Below are positions 15,641 to 23,162 of a stretch of 23,811 nucleotides of DNA, piece after piece. Where the stretch lies: assembly GCA_964544765.1 (NCBI GenBank), contig CAZJDM010000058.1, positions 1-23,811 on the forward strand, read 5' to 3'. How positions within the stretch are numbered: the first letter of the stretch is position 1; each line of letters starts with the position of its first letter. A program made the position numbers and the translations under genes. Origin of the DNA: CAZJDM01 sp964544765. GTDB lineage: Bacteria; Bdellovibrionota_B; Oligoflexia; CAYFLR01. The notes under the pieces are model-generated. The model was not told where the DNA came from and ran no database searches. It was given only the letters and a program-made list of their open reading frames with translations.

Positions 15641-16219
15641 TCAATGTTTATACTTTCTCTTTTTAAAGGCTCCCATAGTGTCCAATGCGACATAAGCGAA
15701 AAAAGTAATTGCTAATATTGCTGCAATAACGATCAAAGCCAATAATTTTCCGATTAAAACCACTTGGGTTCCATTCATTGCGTGAAAAAAGTTTTTGTTT
15801 AGGGGATCTTCTAGGGTAATGGCTCCGCGTGCTAGTTTTTCTTGCAAGTTTGTTATTCTGCCTTTCTCCCATGGCGTAATTAAACCTATTTTGATTAATT
15901 GGTTTACTTTTTCTGATGGCGTGCCGGTTAATTCTATTCCAATGGTACTCAAATGATCATTTAATACCTCGCCAATTTCAGCCAAAGAAATATCATATCC
16001 ATGTTGCTCAATGTAATTTTGTAGATGCTGATTTACATTTGCTCTGATACCTGAACTTGTATTAAGGGATGTATAATCAACTGGATCATCACTTCCTTCG
16101 AGATTATCTAGCGTATAACTATTCATAGTAATTTGATCGATTGAACGAGTTTTTGAAAACATGTAATTGTTTGAATGTAATAATGAAATTACTAGTATAT
16201 AGGAAAATACTTTTTTCAT
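15641..16219 (-). CDS. Exported protein with C-terminal membrane anchor, unknown function
   Basis: I do not recognise this family. 192 residues from ATG 16219, preceded by a textbook AAGGAG eight bases upstream; the frame stays open further up but without a site. The N-terminus MKKVFSYILVISLLHSNN looks like a signal peptide. A polar, likely helical middle follows (IRANVNQHLQNYIEQHGYD, then ISLAEIGEVLNDHLS). One long hydrophobic helix lies at about 153-178 (VVLIGKLLALIVIAAILAIT...), with a short basic tail KKRKYKH on the cytoplasmic side. The expected topology is outside domain, single anchor, inside tail. It has its own promoter and diverges from the large lipoprotein gene; 95 bases separate it from ispH, with no clear terminator. 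Confidence 0.65.
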   Translation of the reverse strand: MKKVFSYILVISLLHSNNYMFSKTRSIDQITMNSYTLDNLEGSDDPVDYTSLNTSSGIRANVNQHLQNYIEQHGYDISLAEIGEVLNDHLSTIGIELTGTPSEKVNQLIKIGLITPWEKGRITNLQEKLARGAITLEDPLNKNFFHAMNGTQVVLIGKLLALIVIAAILAITFFAYVALDTMGAFKKRKYKH

Positions 16220-16275
16220 TAAATTTCTCCTTTTTAGAGTTAAGCAAGACTCATAAGTCAATAAAGCTACTAGCA

Positions 16276-16303
16276 AATATACATTAATTTTATAAAATGT
16301 AAA
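16276..16303 (-). promoter_or_regulatory. Promoter of the small anchored protein gene
   Basis: Minus strand: TTTACA (16303-16298), 16-base spacer, TATATT (16281-16276); five of six matches at each box. The start codon is about 50 bases downstream. Confidence 0.6.
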
Positions 16304-16396
16304 GCAATAATTGATAAAATATATAATATATATAAAATGATTAAGATAAAATCAGTGAAATTCATTGAATTTTTACTTAATTGAAGTATTTTAGCA

Positions 16397-16405
16397 TGCT
16401 ATAAC
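16397..16405 (+). promoter_or_regulatory. Extended -10 candidate for the 970-residue lipoprotein gene
   Basis: TGCTATAAC fits an extended -10 (TGnTATAAT) with one mismatch, inside a palindrome TAGCATGCTA (16392-16401). No good -35. A transcript from here would carry a leader of about 120 bases containing the hairpin at 16479-16511. Confidence 0.3.
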
Positions 16406-16478
16406 ATATTTATTTTTTTAATGTAAAAACGATCATTTTATAAAAGACGTGTGTTTGCCGAAAAGAATTCTAGGACTG

Positions 16479-16511
16479 CGTTATAACAACAAAATTTTAT
16501 AACGTTTTTTT
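16479..16511 (+). terminator. Terminator-like hairpin in the leader of the lipoprotein gene
   Basis: CGTTATAA (16479-16486) and TTATAACG (16497-16504) form a perfect 8-pair stem, followed at once by seven T (16505-16511). This is terminator architecture but sits 24 bases before the start codon at 16535. The stem is AT-rich, so it would be weak. It may be an attenuator, or simply an inverted-repeat operator. Confidence 0.4.
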
Positions 16512-16534
16512 AATATCTTAAGTTTGGGGGTCAA

Positions 16535-19447
16535 ATGTTAAAGAAACTTAGGATTACGCCTAGTACTATTGTCGCTATATTGTGCTTTAGTTTAGTAAAT
16601 CTATATTGTGGCATGGACGATAGTTTAAATAATACCAAACCGCATGGATCCCAATCGTTATTTAATGATTTTAAAACAGAAGACGAATTGGATTACAGTG
16701 TGTTGTATTTGAATTTCTATCAATCAGGGATGAATTTAGTTGCCTCGGCGATGGAAGAACTAGATAAAAAAAGAGAAGTATCAAGTGGTCCAGGATTTTG
16801 TTTGGTTGGTACTCCAGGGCCTCAAGATGTTTGTAGTATTTATGCTTCTGAAAACCCAATACAATTTGAGAAATCCCTAGAAACTAAAACTAAAATGGAT
16901 AGAAGCAAACCCCCTGAAACAGCACCAAAAATAAACACTAAAGTAGTGTCAAAGAGAATAGATTATTTAAAAAGACAGATTGGTGGATCGTTGGATGTAC
17001 TCATAAGCGATAGTAAGAAGCGAGGGTCAGATGAAAAAAGTGCCGATGGCCGAATGGAAGATAATAATTTTGGTACTGAGGAGTGGCTTCGAGATCAAAA
17101 AATTAAGAAACGACTACCGGGTCTTGTGAGTGAGCTATTACAGAAAGCGCCATTATTGATGGCTGCTCCAGAAGGAGGAAGCAAAGAGGAAGCAACAGAT
17201 AGTTTAAAAAATTGGTTAGATAGGAATACCAGAAAATTAAATACCGCATTCAGTAGTGATTATTTGGATCTTCCCAGTAAAGTCTATCTGTTGGAAAATT
17301 TAAGTGAAGATTTAAAAGATATTGTTTATGAGGTGGTACTAGAGGATCCCGGTACAGTTACTAAGGTGAGGGCTAATACACCTGTTGATGAGGAAACTTT
17401 TGTGTGTATTACAGGGTCTACGGCAGGAAAAGGTCTCGGCGCAGTAACAAGAATTGGAACACCTCAACAGTGGGGTTCGTTAGATGCCGTTGCGATAGTG
17501 AATGGAGATACTCCAAAAACAGAATATTTTAATGCCACTAATTCATCAAAGAATCGAACCACTTCTTGGACCAGTGGTTCGAAAGACTCATACTTACCAA
17601 AATATCCTGCAGAAAAGGTGATTAGAACTACTACAAAAAAGGATGCAAAAGCACCTAATCCGGGAAATGCTGAATATACAGGATTGATTGAGTTTGGTAG
17701 GGAGAGAACGGGAACAGGTTTACCTGGCGAATTATACCAAGAAATTAAACCAGAGCTTCCTGCAAAAGCCGCTGAAGCACTTGCAGGTCTTCCTCCCGAA
17801 GAAGTTAAACTTACTCTAAATGCTGAACTTGCTTTAAAACCCTATACTGATCCGTTGAAAGAATCGGTGGCAAAGACCAGAATGGAAATAACCAACTTTC
17901 TTTGGGAGACGGATCAAGTTGTCCGGGCAGCAGGCAAAACAGCAAGAAATGCAGTGGGAAATGCAGTTGATAGTGGAGAGCAGGTAGTGCGCAGAAGTCT
18001 GACTCGAGCTGAAATGGCTCTTCATCATATGGTGGACGGAGCTACAACAACAGTGGATGCATTGAACTCTCAAATAGATGAACTGGTAAATAGAGCAGTA
18101 CAAGTATATTCTCCAGAAGGTTTAGCACTAGGTTGGGATGGTTTAATGCAGGCTTCTCAAAATGGAGAGCCCCTAAAACCTATGGTAGATACCATTAATA
18201 CGAGCGCAAAGACGGTGAGAGACACAGTTATTGGAGGTTTAGATGCAGCGGAAAATGCAGCTGCTGGTGGTGCGAAGGCAATTGTAGATGCCTTTAATAG
18301 TGCGAGACAGGCAGGGAAAAAAGGTGTAGATACAGTTGTAGGTTTTTTTAATAGTCCTGAAGATAGCCCTAAAGCCGGAGCTGAGGCAACACAAGAAGGT
18401 TTTGGTTCTGCAATTTTTACACCACTTAAAAAAGCAGGCGAAAGTGTTACACATTTTGTGAATGGTGTTCTATTGAAATTTCAAGATGGAAAACCATGGG
18501 AACCTGTGGAAAATGCGTTTGATGATCATACCGGTAATATCAGTAATGGAATTCAGGAAGCGGTAGTAAAAACTGAACGTATACGACGACAACTTGTAGC
18601 TTTAGATACTCTTTTAGAAACAGCCGCAAATAACGGGGGTAAAGGGTCCTTTGATATAATATCTGGTATCAATCCTGATGGTACAGTACCATATCGACTT
18701 CAACTTGAATATACTCGTGATGCATTGGAAGCAAAAAGGAATGGAGACTTAGGAAAACTTAATAGAAAATTGAAATTATTTGCACCAGATGGTTCACCTC
18801 CAAAAGCGAATTTGATTAATGATGAATCAATTAATAACAACTTAACGGATACGCTCGCACCAGATACGTTCATATCCGAAGAACCTGTGGAATATCTTTC
18901 AAATGAGACATCTGATTCTCCAATTCCATGTCATACCACTAAAGCTTATTTCCTGTTAAGTAATACGATTTTGTTGCGAACTTCTAAAGATACTGAGTGT
19001 AGGTTATCCCTAAGTATAAGTGCCAAAAGGGGGTTTGAAGAAGAAAAGCAATTTTGGATGTACCGTGGACATAAGGATTCAAAAAATATTCAATTCCGTC
19101 TTTTAGGTGGATTTACTTTAGATAATGGCGAAACCTGGGAGATAAGGAAAGTGGAACTGCCATTAGTAGTTCGATTTCGACCGAGTGATGTTAAACCGAT
19201 TATTAAATTCAGTGAAATAACATCTTCACAACTATCAGATGATGACTTTTTGCTTATGATTTTGAATACGGTGAGAAAAAACAGTTTGATTTATGCCGAA
19301 CATATTGCCGCTAAGCAATGTTATCTACGTAATTTGGTTGGACTTGATTATATTAATGCTTGTGGATCTTCGCTTAAGCTCCAATTTTTTACGCGTGCTT
19401 ATTTAAATATATTCCTAAATTCGCAACCAGTTGCGAATACGCAATAG
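16535..19447 (+). CDS. Large putative lipoprotein with internal repeats, unknown function
   Basis: I do not recognise this 970-residue protein. GGGGG lies six bases before the ATG. The N-terminus MLKKLRITPS...LVNLYCGMDD is a lipoprotein-like signal with Cys25; Tyr at -1 departs from the usual lipobox, though spirochaetal ones are looser. Residues about 120-280 are charged and helical. Residues about 470-700 are Ala/Val-rich amphipathic helices (GKTARNAVGNAVDSGEQVVR, AAENAAAGGAKAIVDAFNSA) like those of lipid- or surface-binding proteins. A block with 'NGEPLKPMVDTINTSAKTV' (about 541) recurs about 107 residues later as 'DGKPWEPVENAFDDHTGNI', indicating an internal duplication. The C-terminal 170 residues are a separate, more globular part with several Cys. 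Own leader hairpin and own terminator suggest a single-gene unit, probably on the cell surface or in the periplasm. Confidence 0.7.
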   Translation: MLKKLRITPSTIVAILCFSLVNLYCGMDDSLNNTKPHGSQSLFNDFKTEDELDYSVLYLNFYQSGMNLVASAMEELDKKREVSSGPGFCLVGTPGPQDVCSIYASENPIQFEKSLETKTKMDRSKPPETAPKINTKVVSKRIDYLKRQIGGSLDVLISDSKKRGSDEKSADGRMEDNNFGTEEWLRDQKIKKRLPGLVSELLQKAPLLMAAPEGGSKEEATDSLKNWLDRNTRKLNTAFSSDYLDLPSKVYLLENLSEDLKDIVYEVVLEDPGTVTKVRANTPVDEETFVCITGSTAGKGLGAVTRIGTPQQWGSLDAVAIVNGDTPKTEYFNATNSSKNRTTSWTSGSKDSYLPKYPAEKVIRTTTKKDAKAPNPGNAEYTGLIEFGRERTGTGLPGELYQEIKPELPAKAAEALAGLPPEEVKLTLNAELALKPYTDPLKESVAKTRMEITNFLWETDQVVRAAGKTARNAVGNAVDSGEQVVRRSLTRAEMALHHMVDGATTTVDALNSQIDELVNRAVQVYSPEGLALGWDGLMQASQNGEPLKPMVDTINTSAKTVRDTVIGGLDAAENAAAGGAKAIVDAFNSARQAGKKGVDTVVGFFNSPEDSPKAGAEATQEGFGSAIFTPLKKAGESVTHFVNGVLLKFQDGKPWEPVENAFDDHTGNISNGIQEAVVKTERIRRQLVALDTLLETAANNGGKGSFDIISGINPDGTVPYRLQLEYTRDALEAKRNGDLGKLNRKLKLFAPDGSPPKANLINDESINNNLTDTLAPDTFISEEPVEYLSNETSDSPIPCHTTKAYFLLSNTILLRTSKDTECRLSLSISAKRGFEEEKQFWMYRGHKDSKNIQFRLLGGFTLDNGETWEIRKVELPLVVRFRPSDVKPIIKFSEITSSQLSDDDFLLMILNTVRKNSLIYAEHIAAKQCYLRNLVGLDYINACGSSLKLQFFTRAYLNIFLNSQPVANTQ

Positions 19448-19514
19448 TTATCTATCTGAGTACTCAAGAATCCGCTATCTATTAATGCATATCTTATGCT
19501 CAATATAGCTTTTA

Positions 19515-19548
19515 TAGAGCCATTTTATTTGTATAATGGCTCTAATTT
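19515..19548 (+). terminator. Terminator of the lipoprotein gene
   Basis: Perfect 10-pair stem TAGAGCCATT (19515-19524) and AATGGCTCTA (19535-19544), loop of ten, then a short T-rich stretch ATTTCT. The T tract is weak. The right arm touches the first unit of the repeat array that follows. Confidence 0.6.
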
Positions 19549-19786
19549 CTAGTAATTAATTCACCCAAATTTCTAGCGGATAAAATATATGCGTATTTTT
19601 AATAGATAATATAAGAAATAGAAATATAGCAGTATTATATAATAATATTAGTGCATTAAATCACAACGCCATTGGTTTGTATTATATTTGTACAGTATTT
19701 TCTAGTAAATTACCGCTTGTATTTCTAGTAAATAAACGTAACAAGTTCTAATTATTAATTGCATCAAATTCTAATAAATAGTAGCA
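19542..19786 (+). repeat. Degenerate 23-nt repeat array upstream of the Fic gene
   Basis: TTCTA recurs with strict spacing: 19700, 19723, 19746 and 19769 are each 23 bases apart. The four units (19695-19717, 19718-19740, 19741-19763, 19764-19786) share TTCTA at unit positions 6-10, T at 12, A at 14, T at 16 and G at 21; the first two also share GTAAAT. A weaker unit precedes them (19672-19694). Two further copies of TTTCTAG start at 19546 and 19570, 24 apart. Units abut without unique spacers, so this is a tandem repeat, not CRISPR. It fills most of the 367-base gap 19448-19814 and ends 28 bases before the Fic start codon. Confidence 0.7.
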
Positions 19787-19794
19787 TTAATTAA

Positions 19795-19812
19795 TAGGAG
19801 GTATACCTACTA
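19795..19812 (+). promoter_or_regulatory. Near-perfect dyad over the Fic ribosome binding site
   Basis: TAGGAGGTATACCTACTA is an 18-base palindrome with one mismatched pair (8 of 9 pairs), with a perfect AGGTATACCT core (19799-19808). Its left half contains the AGGAGG Shine-Dalgarno (19796-19801). It could be a repressor operator or a hairpin that hides the ribosome site; the spacing of 13 bases from AGGAGG to the ATG is unusually long. Confidence 0.6.
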
Positions 19813-19814
19813 GG

Positions 19815-21353
19815 ATGCGTAAAAAGAGAAACCAATTATTAGCTGAATCTTTAAAGATAGCCAATGATGTTTGTAAGGATAGTATTCTTACCTCATCAGA
19901 TCTTGAAAGAAAGCATAGAGAGAGACTCATTGCCGCAAGATACCTAACAGAAATTATAAAAGGTTGGTATCTTTTAAGTACGCCCGAAGGGGGAAGTGGA
20001 AAAACTGTCTGGTATAGTAGTTTTTGGAGTTTTATCAAGCACTATTTATCTAAACGTTTTGGGCAAGATGGTTATTGTGTTTCTGCCGAGTCATCACTGA
20101 GCTTTCATGCTGGTATAACAACTATTCCACCCCAAATTATAATCTTAACTAAGAAAGCCAGTAACACGACAGTTGAATTGTTGCATAGTACTTCCATTTT
20201 ATTAATTACCGATGCTAATAACTTTCCAACCCAAATGGAGCAGCATAACGGTGTTAATCTTATGACTATAGCCAGCGCCATTTGTCGATTAACTCCATCT
20301 TATTATCAAAATCATCCACGTAATATTGAAATCGTTCTTAAAACATCTTCTCTAGCTGTATCAGAGATTTCCAACATTTTACTTAGCCAAGAGTTAATTT
20401 CTTCAGCCGAAAGAATAATCGGTGCTTATAACAAAATAGGTGATACAGCCAAAGCGAGGCAATTAACCGATGACTTAAAAGTTGCGGGATTTACTTTAAA
20501 AACGCTTGATCCTTTTGAAAAATTTGTACCCACATTTGGGATGTCAAAGGTATCTTCGTCATATGTCGGTAGAATCAAACAAATGTGGCACATGATGAGA
20601 AAACAGATTATCCCTATGATTCCTAAGGATCCAGGAATTAAAAAAAGAGATCTAAATAAAACAGTTGATGCGATTCGAGAGACCTACAATAAAGATGCAT
20701 ATCACTCACTTTCTATTGAAGGGTATCAAGTCACAGAAAGCTTAATTACTCAAATAGAATCAGGCGAGTGGGATCCGCAGCATGTTGAAAGTGACAAAAA
20801 GCAATATGATGCATTAGCAGCGAAAGGATACTCTAATTCTTTTAAAGAAGTTATGAATAGCATTCAAGAAATATACGATGGGAAATCACCGGGAGTTGTT
20901 TTAGAAGAAAACCTTCAATCTTGGTACAGACAGCTACACGCGCCTTTATTGCAAGCAAATTTATTACCCTCAGAAACCTTAGCCGGCTATAGGAATCAAC
21001 AGGTTTATATTGTTAACTCCAGACATGTTCCCCCTCCATCTCATGCTGTATTAGATTGTATGGAAGTTCTGTTTTCATTATTACAAAATGAAGAAAGTGC
21101 TTGGGTTAAAGCTGTTTTAGGACATTTCATTTTTGTTTTTATACATCCCTATATGGATGGTAATGGCAGAATTGGAAGATTTATTATGAACTTAATGTTT
21201 ATTTCGGGTGGATATAACTGGAACGTTATTCGCACTGAAAAGAGGGATGATTATATATTATCGTTGGAAACAGCCTCAACTAAAGAAGATATAGTTCCTT
21301 TTTCTACCTTTATTAATAATCAACTTGAATATTGGGCCGCTAACGCTGTTTAG
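19815..21353 (+). CDS. Fic-domain protein with AbiEi-like N-terminus
   Basis: Probable AMP-transferase (AMPylator), 512 residues, cytoplasmic. The catalytic Fic loop HPYMDGNGRIGR starts at His444 and has every key residue of HxFx(D/E)GNGRxxR except Tyr for Phe. The flap VYIVNSRHVPPP and the following helices also fit. Upstream, SLSIEG (Ser298-Glu302-Gly303) matches the inhibitory motif (S/T)xxxE(G/N) of autoinhibited Fic proteins placed before the Fic core, so activity is likely self-restrained. Residues about 35-120 (RYLTEIIKGWYLLSTPEGG, WYSSFWSFIKHYL, YCVSAESSLSFHAGITTIPP) resemble the winged-helix and SALELHG-type segment of AbiEi antitoxins/regulators, which bind their own promoters. Proteins of this joined form exist in other bacteria, to my recollection. 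The repeats and dyad just upstream suit self-regulation. Its 3' end overlaps the convergent FecR-like gene by 14 bases. Confidence 0.85.
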   Translation: MRKKRNQLLAESLKIANDVCKDSILTSSDLERKHRERLIAARYLTEIIKGWYLLSTPEGGSGKTVWYSSFWSFIKHYLSKRFGQDGYCVSAESSLSFHAGITTIPPQIIILTKKASNTTVELLHSTSILLITDANNFPTQMEQHNGVNLMTIASAICRLTPSYYQNHPRNIEIVLKTSSLAVSEISNILLSQELISSAERIIGAYNKIGDTAKARQLTDDLKVAGFTLKTLDPFEKFVPTFGMSKVSSSYVGRIKQMWHMMRKQIIPMIPKDPGIKKRDLNKTVDAIRETYNKDAYHSLSIEGYQVTESLITQIESGEWDPQHVESDKKQYDALAAKGYSNSFKEVMNSIQEIYDGKSPGVVLEENLQSWYRQLHAPLLQANLLPSETLAGYRNQQVYIVNSRHVPPPSHAVLDCMEVLFSLLQNEESAWVKAVLGHFIFVFIHPYMDGNGRIGRFIMNLMFISGGYNWNVIRTEKRDDYILSLETASTKEDIVPFSTFINNQLEYWAANAV

Positions 21354-23043
21354 ATTTTTTTTTCTCAGACTTATCTAAAGATGGTCTATATACCTGAGGA
21401 GCAGGTAAAGGATCGAAAGCAATCACTTTTAATTTTCTTTTAGTGGAAGTTCCAATCTTTTCTTTCTTCTTATTATAAGAGACAATTTGCCAATAATATT
21501 CCCCTGGTTGGTTCATAGGTAATATTAACGAATTCTTCTGGGTTCTTTTTTCTTTTAAAACAGTTTTATCAGCTTTTAGAAATAAAAATAAATATTCAGT
21601 GGCATTATTAGATGCTGTCCAGGAAAAATACAAGCGCGACTTTTTTTTACGGGAATTTTTATTATTATTTTTATTATTATTCCCATAAGGCAGTGGATGA
21701 ATATGATTAATAGGTGGATATATTAGGTTTAATTGTCCTGAAATATTTACATTATTGGAACTAAAAGTTGGACGCGAATCCGGGTAATTAGAGGTATTGG
21801 AACCATTATTAGTGGAATTGGAAGAATAAGGAAAATTAGAAGAAGTATTATTATTTTTGGTAGGGAGTATTTTTAAAGATACCGCACGAGAAAATACTTG
21901 CCCAGGATATTGAGATCTTCTTCCCAAAATACGGGCATAATATGTTCCAACTGGTAGATCAGGGAGAGATACAGTATAGCGAGGATTACGCATTGAAATA
22001 TAATCAGATTCCCATTGCAGTATTTTGGAATAGACATCTTTATATAGTTGTATTTTTGATTGAATTATTGAAGGGCTGGTGGTCCACATAAAAGGGATGT
22101 TTAGTTGGGGTTTTTGTTTAAATTCTGAATTATTAGAGGGAGTTAAAATTGAAATAGGTGTTTCTTTAATAATTTTGAATTTATAAAAAGCAGAATTTTT
22201 ATTTTCAGTAATTATAGAGGACCGATTTAATACTCTCCAATAATAAGTTCCCGATGATAACTTTAATTGAACATCTGATTCCTCTTGAAATATTTTTTCC
22301 ATAAGTAGAGTATTGAATAGTGGGGAGTTGGATAATTGAAATACTGTGTTTAGAACCTCTTTAGAGTTCCAGATGAATTTGGTCATGTGGGTTCTGGAGG
22401 TTGTTAATATCACTTCATTCATATGAGGTGACAGCAAGTAGGGTTGAACATTGGGTTTAATCTGAGTTTTCCCATTTGGATGAATTATAACAATATCTCC
22501 AGTCTTAGATTTTTGTTGTGAACTACCTGATAAGTCTATGGGAGGGTTGAAATTAATTTCTCCTTTGAGAACGATGAGGGAATTGTCTGAATTATCTTCT
22601 ATATTAAATTGGGTGGTAGACTTTAAAAGGTTAATAATTGTACCACGACTTTTTAGGTGCCAGGAGGGTTTTTCCAATCCTTTTCTATCAATTATGATAT
22701 TACCCGCTAAAAGTTCTATATAAGGTCGCTGCTGATTTAGATGAAGGGCCAGGCGAGTATGAGAGCATAAAAATATCCGGGTGTTATCTTGTAAAGAAAT
22801 GTCAGCATTGGAATTTTGAGAGGTACTTAAAATATCCTGTTCTAATAACTCTTCTCCTTGGTGAATTATTTGCCATCCAATTTTAGTCTGGTTACGTTTT
22901 TTTACCTTATTATGCTTCTCCAATAAAATAGCTACCGGCTTATTATACAGAAGATTAGATGATCTTTTATGTTGATCGAACCAGAGATAAACAGAAGAAA
23001 CAATAATAATATTAATCGATAAGACTATAATAACCTTACTCAA
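21340..23043 (-). CDS. FecR-domain membrane protein with FN3-like modules
   Basis: 567 residues from TTG 23043, supported by AAGGGAG six to seven bases upstream and no ATG nearby. Residues 3-21 (VIIVLSINIIIVSSVYLWF) are a membrane anchor or uncleaved signal. Residues about 55-185 form a FecR-type beta domain (GEELLEQDILSTS, SLQDNTRIFLCSHTRLAL, IELLAGNIIIDRKG, TTQFNIEDNS, LIVLKGEINF). After it come three FN3-like repeats, each with a Trp strand and a closing G-x-YYxRxL/IV strand: SSGTYYWRVLNRS, LPVGTYYARILGRR, QPGEYYWQIVSYN. An Asn/Ser-rich linker from ATT microsatellites (about 395-460) joins the last two. No sigma factor gene is adjacent, so a classic FecIR role is unlikely; envelope or peptidoglycan binding is more plausible. 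It diverges from a related FN3-like gene. Confidence 0.75.
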   Translation of the reverse strand: MSKVIIVLSINIIIVSSVYLWFDQHKRSSNLLYNKPVAILLEKHNKVKKRNQTKIGWQIIHQGEELLEQDILSTSQNSNADISLQDNTRIFLCSHTRLALHLNQQRPYIELLAGNIIIDRKGLEKPSWHLKSRGTIINLLKSTTQFNIEDNSDNSLIVLKGEINFNPPIDLSGSSQQKSKTGDIVIIHPNGKTQIKPNVQPYLLSPHMNEVILTTSRTHMTKFIWNSKEVLNTVFQLSNSPLFNTLLMEKIFQEESDVQLKLSSGTYYWRVLNRSSIITENKNSAFYKFKIIKETPISILTPSNNSEFKQKPQLNIPFMWTTSPSIIQSKIQLYKDVYSKILQWESDYISMRNPRYTVSLPDLPVGTYYARILGRRSQYPGQVFSRAVSLKILPTKNNNTSSNFPYSSNSTNNGSNTSNYPDSRPTFSSNNVNISGQLNLIYPPINHIHPLPYGNNNKNNNKNSRKKKSRLYFSWTASNNATEYLFLFLKADKTVLKEKRTQKNSLILPMNQPGEYYWQIVSYNKKKEKIGTSTKRKLKVIAFDPLPAPQVYRPSLDKSEKKKSKQR

Positions 23044-23127
23044 TTTGGATTCTCCCTTTTATTGATGAAATGCTAAATAGAAACTAACATTCATATGATA
23101 TCAGAATTTACATAATATTTCCTTTAG

Positions 23128-23156
23128 TTGAAATAGAAAATGCAAAGAGTTAATAT
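23128..23156 (+). promoter_or_regulatory. Promoter candidate for the right-edge FN3-like gene
   Basis: TTGAAA (23128-23133), 17-base spacer, TAATAT (23151-23156), each four of six or better. The -10 ends six bases before the ATG at 23163, so the mRNA would be leaderless. Confidence 0.4.
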
Positions 23157-23162
23157 ATTTTT

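Noticed and set aside
15663..15872. Second minus-strand frame within the small anchored protein gene
   Set aside because: Same strand, shifted frame; the overlapping frame has the signal peptide, strong ribosome site and membrane helix.
17834..18454. Minus-strand Cys-rich frames inside the large lipoprotein gene
   Set aside because: The Cys-rich text is the complement of Ala codons (GCA/TGC) in the helical zone; no start signals.
19542..19786. CRISPR array
   Set aside because: Units of 23 bases abut each other and vary internally; there are no unique spacers and no cas genes.
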